DNA of 64,000 nt from Casuarina equisetifolia (lineage: Eukaryota; Streptophyta; Magnoliopsida; Fagales; Casuarinaceae): positions 875,501 through 939,500 of the forward strand of contig CM052361.1 of NCBI GenBank assembly GCA_028551475.1, read 5' to 3'. A program made the position numbers and the translations under genes. The notes under the pieces are model-generated. The model saw only the letters and a list, made by a program, of their open reading frames with translations, was not told where the DNA came from and did no database searches. Shown piece after piece: positions 1-11,800 of the stretch. Each line of letters begins with the position of its first letter. Positions within the stretch are counted from its first letter, which is position 1.

Positions 1-727
1 TTGCCGTTAACACAACTCCAATCCCCACAAAAGTCTTGTCTTGACCGTAAAACTTTTTCATGTGATTCCTTCCTCTTCTTTCTTTGCAACCGTTCTCCAA
101 GTTGTGGAAAATTAAACTAGTGATCAGAACTCATGATTATGTGCCTCACTTTTGTAGGGAGTAAAACCGTTCTCCAAGTTGTGTCATTTGGAGTAAAACC
201 TGTTACTTTTGACCCTATTCTTTTGTTCAAAGGATAGGAATCTAATAAGATCAATAAACAGAGCAAAGCTGCTGAACTAAAAAATATAATTCTAGTTTGG
301 CATGAACTGTAACTGTTTAATGCATTTAAAGAATTTAAGAAAGTTACAATATCTGAAGCATATAATAATGCACTTCAAGGAGATTGGATTCGCGTGGTTC
401 CTTTGACTCTTGGTTAAATTCCTTTTCATGTGACAACGTTAGATCTGGTGGTTGCTGCGAGTCTCGTCAATTGTTGTGCCTGGGAAGCATATACCATACA
501 TGGATTCCCTGATGTTAATGGGGGCTAATTAGTGGTTAACTGTACCAGCAACCTTGCCGGTCATTGCGTATAGGCTCTCTCACTATGACATGAAATCATC
601 AATGGTACAATATGTAGTATGTTTTGCAAAAGTTCACAGATTTCGAGATTTAAAGAACCTTTCATTCTTTTGGGTTTGTAGGTCACTAACCAAATATTCT
701 AGTTCTCAGAGGGAGTTAAAGGTGCAC

Positions 728-871
728 TGATGTTGCTTGTTATATACAAAAAGATCAAACTTCGAAAGCAATACAAAAAATTATTGGAGATAGTGGCTAT
801 GATGTTGCTTGTTATATAGAAAAAGATCAAACTTCAAAAGCAATACAAAAAATAATCGGAGATAGTGGCTA
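728..871 (+). repeat. 72-bp tandem duplication in intron 1 of copy A
   Basis: Two adjacent 72-bp units begin at 728 and 800, each starting TGATGTTGCTTGTTATATA and differing at a few bases. The same pair, with the same 72-bp period, is at 33201 and 33273 in copy B. The small duplication therefore predates the large segmental duplication. Confidence 0.9.
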
Positions 872-1948
872 TCTTTTATGTCTTGATAATGGTTAGGATA
901 TGAATTCTGTAAACGAGTACCTACTCTATTTCTTTTCAGAAGGGAAAAGTTCTTTGTACAGCCTTATATTGCTGTAGATGAGTGCTGGGCTGCTTCATAA
1001 AAGCTGCATTACCATAAGAAAGATGAATGCGGTATAAATTGGGTGCGTGTTTATGGCACATGGCAGTGACTCGTGCAAGTCGAGTGAGAGACGCTTTCCA
1101 TGAACTCAAAAAGCAAATGGGGTGAAAATTGGAGGTCTGGACGGTGTAGTGGGGTACCATGTATCAGATCAACTGTAATCACCAAAAAAGAAAGATATGT
1201 GGAAGTGTGTCTGCCTACGAAATACTGGCTTTCAAGTCTTAAGCTATGCATGGTTGAACGCTCAGTTAACTCAGATGTGAGTTACATTGTGAAAGGGGGT
1301 TAAACGTAGCAATATAGAGCTCTGAAAGGTTCTCGTTGGCAACATTCAATTACAGGTGGATGTCAAATTCCTAGAAAAAGTTGACAATCTATAAAAGCCT
1401 CAAATCCTCTAGACTGTCTTAACATGAAGAAAGCAAGATTGCTGTAAGAGATGCCTTATTAATAACTGAAGCTACGGTATTACCCGGGTTGATAGTCTCA
1501 GCCCGAGGACACCCTCTGGCACAAAAGTATCCTAACGATATGCATTCACTGTTAAGTGTAAGTTTTACTTTCAGATCTGGTGCTAAATGCTTTGATGGAA
1601 TTTAATAGCAAAGCATTGAGGTGGAAGTTATAATTGTTCAAATAGAAAATAATCAACTTGTTTGATTTATGTTTGCTGTTATATTTGTGTTTTTTTATGC
1701 TTGCAAGGGTTATATTATAATGCTTTTGACGTTCTGCAATAAGCTTATATTATTTCATTTAAGTTTGCTGTCATATTGTTTGATGAAAGTTATAAGCAAA
1801 GAATTGAGGTGAAAATTCTAGTTGTTTAAATAGCATTTAGTCAACTTGTTTTATTCAAGTGTGAAGTTATTTTATGTTTTTTTCGTGTTTACAACTTTTG
1901 TCGTCACTTTTTGACGTTTTGCAATGCTGTATGTTGTTATTTCTACTG

Positions 1949-4742
1949 TATAGAAAAGACTCTTAACCGTTACCAGTTGCACGTAGAAGAGAAGGTTGCT
2001 GCCCGCAGGAGGGCAGAGCAAAAGAAAGTTAGGGAAAGTTTCCAACTCCGACTGTTACAGAACACAAATGGTAGCATATTTTTCCCATCTTTCTAGAGAT
2101 ATTCATTATAGCCAAGTTAGGTCTCCATATCTGGCCAAAAAAATTGAAACCGGCTGACCTTAGGCAACCTGTTATTATTTCAGATTTGATTCCAGGATCA
2201 AGTCCTGGATTATAACTCAATTGACAATGTTTCTCATCACATATTGCACTATGAAAAGATTCTCAACCATGGCGAGGTCTGATTTGAGAGAGGAAAAGAG
2301 GGAGGAGTATTTGCATGTGTGTTTAGTGCAACAGGGAAGGATGAGGAATTTAGAATATAACCAGGGCAGTAGACCTGCACATGTAAGTAAATAATTGTTT
2401 GATAGAAGAAAACTTCAGCACTTTTCTGTTCGTTTTTACACTTGTCCTCCTTTTCTGTTTTTCTCAGGAGTAAGGGCTAAAGCCTTTTTTTCATGTTACC
2501 AAGTAATATCTGATGGTCTTCTAGGGAAGATCGCTCTCCAGTCTAATTAAAGCACATTAAAGCATCACAACGGTGACATATACCGTAGTTTGATTAGTCA
2601 CAATTAGAGCTCACAATTAGTCACAATCTCAACTCAAGAGATCCTCTCCCAACTATGATCAGTCATCTTATAGATTCTTTTCTAGTTAAATACTGGATTC
2701 AGTCAAACGAAAAGATGGCTTATTGAAACTTGCTCATTTGCTACGAAGTGTGGATCATTATATCGTTTATGATTAAATAAACACATTTGTTTTTCTCAAC
2801 AACCAAGCGGCTATACTGATTCTTTATTAGGGTTTCTACTTTTTCTAAAAGACCAACACCATGACTCATATGAGGACAGAGCTGGATCTGATGATACTAA
2901 CCTAATAATTGTGATGTGAAAAGAAACACAGCATTGTCAATGCTGCTAGAGTGATAAAAATGATGAAGAGCACTATTTCCATTTCAGAAGCATGGAAAAA
3001 TAGATTGCTTCAACCTGTTTCTCTCATAACTAGTATGATGCAAACTATTGCTACAATCCTCTTTCTGTTACTCAGTTTTTGTCTTGTCATGCAGAAGAAT
3101 CTGGCTGAGTGTACTGATGTTCAGACCAGAGATAGTCGCTTGGAAATATTCCAAAGGTAACATCTTTGTGAGATCCATATACATGAGCTCCAATTGACAC
3201 AGAAAATAAATGACTAGTGTAAAAGGGAAAAGCCGTAGCTTCGTCTTTTCCATAATCCAGAGGAAACATCTTGAGATCAGTTCTCTTTTCACATGATATT
3301 TTATCAAACTATATGGTCCTCTGTTAACAGGCTATCTGCACAAGCTCTTGTTCATCTGTCGTATACCTATTTGGGGCCTATGTAGATTTGCTTCAATGGA
3401 CTAGTTAATGCGCCTTTGTTTTTGTGCTCTTGGCAGGTGCCTTGAAAACTTAGACATTGAACAGAAAAACATGACGGAGCTCACACAATTAGAGAGAGAA
3501 CTGGATGCCATATTAAGACAAGCGAGATTTAGAAAGGTGTACTTTCAAGCTATCCCCCCTTCTTTTACTGTTTTTTACTTTTTTGGTGGCAACATTAGAG
3601 TTAAATTCTTAAATGCCATTATCACTAACATGTAGCAATAGAAGTGTTACGCGCCTGCCAAGAGGGACACGTAAGTGGCCCTTGGAGAGACCCATCAGTA
3701 ACCATTTTAGGGACTAAAGAGGGTATGAAGACTTTGGTTCTTAGCAAGAGGGAGAACCGGACCCTTGTTTTCTTGAGGTGAAAACACAAACCTTTGGGTT
3801 TCTTTGATTTCAAAATGGCTGCCTTTCGATTACATTTCTTGCTCTTTATAAGAGCTCACCGAAACCCCTACTTACGTATTAGCCTACTCTAAGTACAAAA
3901 TGCTTGAGACACGAAAAGGATCTCGCATGCCCATCCCGCATGCCTTTTTTCTACTGAGTCACGCTATTATCCCTATTTCTATGCCTTGAGAATACAAGCC
4001 ATTATGTACATAACCAGAAGTCGTCTGTAATCTAAATCATTGAAAGCTTCTTGTTTTGACCATTTTCAGAATCGCACCCCAGGATTCTACTAAGTCTCCT
4101 GCAAGCGTGCTGTTAAACAGTGCTCACTAGTTTCCAATGCTAGTGATTTTCACTGAATATGGTCAATTTCCGTGCAAAAGGGATGTCATTCTCACTTTCC
4201 CGATTCTTTTTTCCTGTTTCGCTTGCCTTCCTTCAAAGAGAACTTGACATGGGTGTGGAATCAATACAGAGATCTTATAATATTGAGAAGCAGTTCGCAT
4301 AACTTGAGATCGAGGATTGTGCTAACAACGCATACTATCACCACCCAATGCATTATGACGCTTTTAATCTCCATTAGCATAGATGCATGCATGTATATAT
4401 GGCATCAAATGAAAGACGAAGATTCTACAAACGGCATATTTGTCATGCTTTGCAATTTACTTTCTATCTCAATCTCCTTAATTAGCAGGGAAAGGAGCTA
4501 AGGAAAGAGATGACTGGCCTGGAGGAAGAGGTAATTAAAGAAAGAAATCAAGAGAACTCTACTTACTATGTATGTGTTCTATCTGACTTTCACGTCTTGT
4601 CTTCTAGGTTGAGATGGCAGCAACCACGATTGAGAATCCTGAATCTAGCCATAGCCGTCTCCTGGAAGTGGAGTCCAACACCTATTCTGAAGGTGATCCC
4701 CCTCCACCCCAGCAGACCATTCTGCGACTGTTCAACTTTTAA
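1949..4742 (+). pseudogene. MIKC MADS-box gene copy A (exons 2-4, 6, 7), probably non-functional
   Basis: Recognisable exons are exon 2 (1949-2027, 79 nt, I region), exon 3 (3095-3156, 62 nt), exon 4 (3437-3536, 100 nt, K-box), exon 6 (4489-4530, 42 nt) and exon 7 (4608-4742, ending in TAA at 4740-4742). Lengths and phases match copy B and the MIKC family. Exon 4 encodes a K-box amphipathic helix containing [15 protein letters not shown]; exon 7 ends TILRLFNF. Two lesions stand out. The exon 2 acceptor that is CAG in copy B (34426-34428) is CTG here (1946-1948), and the nearest AG (1952-1953) would shift the frame into an early stop. Exon 5 lies in a 3.6-kb stretch missing here, which would remove 14 residues in frame. 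Exon 1 is not in the window. All present exons are open, so decay is recent or a shortened product may exist; pseudogene status is inferred. Confidence 0.8.
3645..4016. mobile_element. Solo-LTR-like insertion in intron 4 of copy A
   Basis: These 372 bp are absent from the matching place in copy B (between about 36112 and 36115). The segment begins TGTTACGCGCC and ends ATAACCA, so it has TG...CA ends. It is flanked by GAAG at 3641-3644 and 4017-4020; if the last A is counted in the flank, the duplication is AGAAG. It carries a TATA-like CTTTATAAGAGC about two thirds of the way along, as in an LTR promoter. There is no coding sequence, primer-binding site or second LTR beside it. A solo LTR left by LTR-LTR recombination, or a small TRIM remnant, fits best; the family is not recognised. 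Confidence 0.7.
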
Positions 4743-6105
4743 ACAGCAGTTCTGGCTAAAGCACAATTGCCACCTATCATCACCATCTAAAATTGCAACG
4801 GACAGCATCTCTCCCAAGTTTGATAAGCTGGAATGGTGTCTCAACCTTCAGAAGTATGGAAATAATCATCTATGTAGAACCCAATTAAACTGCTGAAGTG
4901 TATAACTATTTGTGTATGTAGCACCCAGTTAATGCATGTCGACCTTCCTTGACAAGTGTTTGAATTCTGCAGAACCACGTTTCAATGCTTTGGCACTGAT
5001 TTTCAGCGTTGGTTTCTTACTGAACCGCTTTGATTCTCGCTTCGTTGTAAGATAACAATGGTGTGGTGATGCATCTCTCTTTGTATAATAATATATGGCC
5101 GGTGTGATTATGAACGTGTCATAGAGTTGGGCATTGCAGTTCTGTGGCGTGGAATCTGCTATGAAAAAGAACTTTGGGATCTCCTAAACCTTTACTTTTG
5201 AAAATCGGGCATCTGCATGATAATATATAAGCATGGATATGTGTAAGATGTAAACATTGAAATAACAAAAGTTTTCAAGTAGCTAAAATTACATATCTTT
5301 GAAGGATTTTGGTGGTGGTAATTTTCTCTGCGTTGAATTTGTTGGATGTTATTTGTTATCCTTACTCTAAATGTTTCTTCAAAAAGATTATTGGAACTAA
5401 ATCAGAAGAAACAATCTGAGTGACCAATGTTGAAGATTCCAATGCAGATCGCAATCAGTGAAGCTCAAAGTGGAAGTAACTCCAGCCATCCATGGTTGCT
5501 TGAAACTCACCGGATTGGTATATATTCGGGAAACCTCTGATGGAAGTTCAATTTGAACGTGTGTCGGAGAAGGAAGATGGGATAAACTCTTTGACATTCA
5601 TTGGCTACTTCTCTTTTGGATTCTTCTCCTTGTCCACATTAATTATAACTAACTCAATTATTAAGCTAAAAGGTCATGATTTGTCAATTAGTATACTCAA
5701 TTACTTTTGTATACCACAACTCACTAAGTCCTTATAAATTTAATTTGTCCTAAGTTCCCATAAGTCTGTAATATTTTACAATGACTTCTTTGTCATTAGT
5801 TTTGAAAATGGATAAGAATTTGTGATGGTGGAATAAGAAAGCCACCAAACTAAAAATCAACCCAAGATTACTAACAACTCTGAGTCTCTGAGTCTTTCTT
5901 CTTCTAGTTTTTGGCTGGCAGCTTGTTTTATGGCATACATATAACATTTTTTTTGCATATGGATATGGAAATTTACAAGCCATTTTTTGCAATTCCATTT
6001 TCTTCATCTCCCTGTCAAAGTTATTCAAGTTGATTTGGTGAATAAACACTATAATAAAGTTATTTAGGTTTATAGAGCATGATGGGTTGATATAGGTTTA
6101 TAGAA

Positions 6106-8349
6106 TACTTGGATACTATTCTAATATGATGCTTGTTTCTAAAAGAGAAAATTGGAATTCAAATCCAACTAAGATAAATTCTTGATATTGGAATTCACAT
6201 TTGATTAAGATTATAGATTTATTTCTAATATTGTGTTAGAGTCTATGTTAAACTATGACCAATTGTCATTTTATCTTAAGCTCTTAAATTATGTTTAGTA
6301 TAAGATAAGCATATATTTTATTCTACTCAACTTTAAATCCCTAAGATATACCTAATATGTAGAAAAATATTAACAACAAAAGTCATATATTGAAAAGATA
6401 TGATACTGAGTATAATTTATATATATATGTATATAAAATACCACTCAAACTCATAAGCTAGTTTTTAAATAAAAGTATGAGCTTATTACTAATAAAGATG
6501 AATTATGGATATGAGTTGTACTTTATACTTAATTACATATCTTAAATTATATAGGAAAGTTTATGTATCTATAATCAATGAGGGAAAATCTTGCAATTCA
6601 AATATCAAACAAAATCGTAAAGATCTTATTGAAATATTATAAAATCCTTCATTATGACAATACTACATTATCACAAAATCTCTCATTGATATCATTCTAT
6701 ATCTCAAAATGAGGTTGTGGCACCTTTTTTGTATTATCCTCAGTTCATTAATCAATCCTACGAAAATAGCTCACATAAAATCTCTAGTCTTTTTCTTTTA
6801 TATTTAAGTTTTCAAATAAAAGACAGCTTATTTATTTCTTCGTTTGAAAACTCATTTGAATTTCGTTCATATACAAAAAGCCAAGAAGGCTCTTAGAAAA
6901 GAATCTATTGTTCAAAACCCATCAAGTATGTTGAAGCTTCCAAGAACTCCAACATGCTCCCAAGTCATGGATTAGAAATCCGAGTGAAATATGCAGTTGA
7001 AGGTCATTAAAATTAGGCTTCAGAATTGCATTTGTCCAAAAGGCAGAGAAAACCAGAGAATCCAACAGAGCCCACTTGCAGCAGCATGATACGACACTTG
7101 ATAATCGAGTAGAATATCTTATCCTTGAACGTTCAAAAGTGCAAAACCTTCATTGCTGTTAGTGTCTGTATAAAGCAAAGCAACCCAAGTTGCAGAACCA
7201 GTATAGTATCCTCAACCGTTCTTGCCTTGTTACAGAAAGATCAAAGCTCACAGAAGTGTTTGCAACTTGTTGAAAGTGACACTGTTCCTATCTGTCCAGA
7301 ACAGATCCCTCCACCTTTTTTACTTTGCAGTTCGATGACTTGAATAACCAATCAGCAAACCAATAGTCCAGTTGTTAGCTATTATGCTCCTGTATTCGGC
7401 ATTTCATACTTTGAAATCCTATTTTTCTAAAACAAACAAATAAATAAATGATCAACTTAAAAATACAAATATAGAGATTCCAATATGATGTTTCAAGTTG
7501 ACTGTAGGTGTATCTATCCTTAAGTGGTCAAAAAGAGTTATATTGCCTTCCAACCCAACGCTATTAGAATCTGATAAGAAGCCAGGTTAGTGGTCCCATA
7601 GCGCTGAACAATCACTTTCCAGTTAAGAAAAAAAATGTGAAACTCTAAGCAACCCGTAATAGTAATTGTCATAGATGGGATTAAGTATCCCATGCAAGAG
7701 AGTTTTAGAAAAAAATAACTTTTTTTAAAATTTGAGGTCAAGGTATATTCAATATGTCAAGGAGTATGGATAATGAAAGTCTTAATAAATAATAAATTAT
7801 TATTAGATAATGTTTAAATGAAAAAATTACTCTCTCAATTCATAAGCTAAATTTTGAATTACATTTTGAATCTATTTCTGATACATGCCAACTTCATTTT
7901 CATCATAAAGGACCTCTTTCTAACTATGATATTGGCACTGTTATTCTTACATTTTGTACCCAACAGTGGACCATGCAAACCACAAAGAGTGTTGGGTTTA
8001 TCTAGATGGTAAGATTATGCAGAGTTCTTATCTCCAAGAAGAAGATTATATACCAATAGTATATTACAACAACGGAAACGATAAAGAAAGGGCCAAAAAT
8101 AAGACCAAGTTCTCCATATCTTTTAAAGTGTTCAAGATGTTTGATACCCCCTAGAATATATCTGATGTTTTCCAATCTAAATGAAGCTTATGCCTTCAAG
8201 ATATTTAGCGGAGGGGCCAGAGCAGTTATAATTTTCATGTCTATCTTCCAACCATTTCCAACCACCAAGCACCCTCCCAACCACCATATATAGACTCCAT
8301 TGCAGTAAACACTCAGCACTGGAAACTTGATATAAAACTTCAGGTGAAG
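6106..8349. other. AT-rich intergenic DNA, no gene recognised
   Basis: The stretch is AT-rich with many stops in all frames. Short open frames at 7125-7343 and 7954-8154 have no recognisable domain or splice structure and were not called. A TATA-like CATATATAGAC lies near 8285-8295, just before the gene relic at 8350. Confidence 0.6.
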
Positions 8350-8681
8350 ATGGAAGCAAACCGCAATGCAGAGGGTTCATCAAGGGGAAGCTGATGTCAT
8401 TCCAGAGATCAGCCAAGCCTTCCTCGACTGTGCAGTATACTACGAAGGTTAAACCAAGCCAGTCCTCTCCTCCGGCAGCGTCAGTTGAATTCCTTCTGCC
8501 ACCAAAGCAGAAGGTGTCGCTTAGAGTTCAAGACAACGGCCGGGACGTGATAAGCCATTATGAAAACCTGTATGGATTGACTGCCGACGAAAGCGTCGAT
8601 ATGAAGGCTGCAAGTTTCAAGAACGTTTCAAGCCCGAGCGGATCAACTCGGAACAGAAAGTAAGCGTCGAGATGTGCAGTA
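8350..8681 (+). pseudogene. Small plant gene relic broken over three frames
   Basis: A TATA-like box (about 8285) is followed by an ATG at 8350. That frame reads MEANRNAEGSSRGS and stops at 8392-8394. A second frame is open from 8394 to 8663 and reads through PSSTVQYTTKVKPSQSSPPA and RVQDNGRDVISHYENLYGL to ESVDMKAA. After about 8612 a third frame gives FQERFKPERINSEQKVSVE and ends with a stop at about 8681. The VDxKAA-F-RF pattern resembles short C-terminal motifs of small plant proteins of unknown function, and it is only continuous if the frame changes near 8612. Two frame changes in 330 bp of otherwise protein-like, GC-richer sequence suggest a decayed gene or sequencing errors. The function is not known. 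Confidence 0.4.
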
Positions 8682-8839
8682 GAAGTCACTGATTTCCATT
8701 ATCACGGTGATGCTCTACAGTGGTCTCTTGGTACTGGAATAGAGTCATATCGTCCGGAAATGTTCATTAATCTGTCATATTCGTTGTATGTGTCTCCATG
8801 CTTGGTCTTCAGGAACTTGGGCACTAGTACCTGTAATTG

Positions 8840-11800
8840 TTCAGGAAATCAGAAACTTGTACCACACGTAGGCAACCCGGTGAATCTCACTAGGCCAGCT
8901 TAAAATTCCCTGCGGTCCAATAAAAAAGACGAAAACTACAATTGAAAACCAATGTTTCAAGTAATGCTTATAGACTCGATCTTCATGAGATGTGTTTTTC
9001 CATTATCAGAACAACGAGAAAAACATGTTAAAATATCAATGCATTTATCAAACTACTAATATATTAACTTATCATGTTCTTTATATATAGATATATTTTG
9101 TTCTTTTAAAAACTTATTTTAAGAGAAGAAGAGAAGAAGAGAAGAAGTGAGTATTTTAATATAGTATTATAATCCAAATTTTAAATAATACACCAACCAC
9201 TCATAGATTGTAGATGAGATAACTGTTAAAATCTAAATGTGTGTCCTGTATTACCAATATATCATTATATTATGCTCATTATATTCTCCTTTCTTACAAA
9301 AATAAGCTTTATAACTAATATGAGAGCACTCAATTGGATAATTGCTTATTGGGATAAAAATATAAGCAATTATTAATAATCCTGTAAAAGCCAAATAAAA
9401 GATAACTCATCTATTTAAAATATATGATTAAAAAATCTCTCAGTTTCTACAAAAAGTTATACCTAAAAGTATGCAAAAAAAAAAAATCTCTATCTAAACA
9501 ACAAATTCCATGACGAAATGGTAAAATAGATTACTTGAAATGGTCATAGGTCACACTCATATATCAAAAAGAGTGTCAAGTGACAAAAATAATATGCTTA
9601 TAAAGTCAATTGCACACTAAAATCTTTTACAAATACAAAGTCAAACCAAAAGTTTTCAAAATCAAAACCCAAAACTCCCTCGTTAATAAAGGTTGTTGGC
9701 TATGCTTAAATCTCCTAATAATACACATCTTCTCCCATTCCAATTTTCTTTTAAATGCCTCGAATCTTTAACTTAAAACTACTAAATTTTAGACATTCCT
9801 CCTAAATTGTATTTAAATAACAAACCCTAATGGGTGTTAAAAAGGATCTTGCATTTGATAACATGTCTAGAAGCCTATTATCTAATTCAAATTTGACTCA
9901 AGAATTGATAACCCTATTATCATATAAGTAGGAACCATAATATATTATGTAATAATGTGTGACTCATTAGCTTCATCTTAACACCTCTTTCATACAAAAA
10001 AAAGCTTTATAACAAATATAGAATTACATAACTAATCCTTTATGAGAATTACTTATTAGGATAAAAATACAATCAATTACTAATAATGCCTTACAAACCA
10101 AAAAAAAAGGCTAAGTGAAATAAACGATATGTATAATAGATGACATAAAAAAATTATTTTTTGGAAAAAGTTATACCCAAGAGTATGCAAGAAAAACCTT
10201 TTTGTTTAAACAACAGACTCCATGACAAATTGTTGAAGTCAATTGTTTGAAATGATAACAATGTCACACTTAAGGGATTATGGTGTACTTAAATACCCAA
10301 AGAGAGTATCGAGTAATAAAAATAATCTAATTATAGAGTCAATTCTAGACCAAAGTCTCTCACAAGAAAGAAATCAAACCAAAATCTTACAAGATCAAAA
10401 CCCAAAACTCCTTTTTAATGCATGTTGTCATTTGGGTTTAAATCTCATAATAATTCATGCACTTTATCTTTTTTCTTTTATCTATTAAACAACTTTAATT
10501 TGTACCTTAAAATGACTAGATTTTGGACATTTCTCCTAAATCTTCTATAAATAACAAAACAAGGCAAAATTTAATTCTCTAAAACACCTAACAATAAAAC
10601 TAATCCAATATAAAATAATCAAAACTCAAGCTCATATTCTGCCTAATCCTAATAAGGACTAAACTTACCAAATATTTTTTTCTTTTCTGTTGATTTATGT
10701 CAACTTTGATATTACATTTATATAAAATAAAATAAAAAATTGACTTAAAAATATGAGGATCTTTTTGCCATATATAAATAATTTTCAAATAAAATTTAAG
10801 TAATTTGAGATTTTTGTGATATAGTTTTAATAAGAATGAGCTAACATTAGCTCGTTTAAGTCCTCCTATTTCTCTAGAGAAAAAAAAAATTAAACCCAAA
10901 AATATGTGAAGAAAATCTCTCTATATAAGGAATTTCCAAGATGAATTACTGAAATGACTACTTGAGATGATTATAGTGTCACACCCAAAAGATTACAAGT
11001 ATAACTAAATATAAAAAATAGAATTGAATAACAAAAATAACTTGATTATAAAGCCAATTTTATACCAAAATCCCTTACAAAAAGGAAATCAAACAAAACT
11101 TTATAAGATCAAAACCCAATGGTGCCTTTTTAACAAAGACTATTGTCTAGGTCTCAAACTAGTAACAATTCACACCTACTTTCCTTTTCTTATTATTTAT
11201 TAAATTGCTCTAACTTCTAACCTAAAACAAGTGGATCTTAGACATTCCTTATAGGTCTTAGACATCAAAGATAAATATCATGGACATGAGTTCCTTCCCA
11301 AAAGGTAAAAGCTAGAGGAAAAAAAAATAACCAAATTCATTTATATGATTATAATTCCCCACTCTCTTTAATTTGGAAAGAAGTCCTTTCCTAAAGGGGC
11401 ATTAACATGGAGCTTGACATCAAGTCCTATTGAGCTCCCCGTTAGTTCCCTTTTTTGTTGATTTATCTCAATTGCTTTTTATGTATAAGGTGAAATCAAC
11501 TTAAAGAAAGTTTCACATTTTATGAATAAAGGCAAAGCCTAAAAGCACACCTATAATACATGTAGGCAATCTAATGAATCTCACTATGGATATGACAAAA
11601 GTTTTACTTCAAGTATGTGATCACTTATGATAAAACTTAAATGAAGGAAGTATGCTTTTAACTCTTGAGATAATAAAACTTAAATAAAGGAAATGTGCTT
11701 TTAACTCTTGAAATAATTTTTAGACTTGGTTTTAAGCCTTTTAGCATGGTATTAGAGCCCAAGTTGAATATGTACCATCCCATACAACTTTGAACTGAAT

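Larger units (their letters stand above)
1..6105 (+). repeat. Segmental duplication, left copy (copy A)
   Basis: This block aligns in the same orientation with 32473-41703; position 1 matches 32473. Similarity runs through a MADS-box gene from within intron 1 to about 1.4 kb past its stop codon and fades near 6105. Hand comparison shows roughly 5% substitutions in a sampled stretch (1-107) plus small indels. Two large differences separate the copies: a 372-bp insertion here at 3645-4016, and absence here of about 3.6 kb that is present at 36332-39930. The window begins inside the homology, so the duplicated unit probably extends further left. From 1 to 1948 the block is intron-1-type sequence with no exon; from 4743 to 6105 it is 3' untranslated and downstream sequence. 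Confidence 0.93.

Noticed and set aside
1100-1303. 67-codon open frame conserved in both duplication copies (also 33572-33775)
   Set aside because: Both are open, but all six differences I counted between them change the residue and it lies in intron-1 sequence. It has no recognisable family, so it looks like chance openness.
4510-4896. 128-codon plus-strand frame (and 40202-40483)
   Set aside because: Runs through exon 6, intron 6 and the last exon of the MADS-box copies in the wrong frame.
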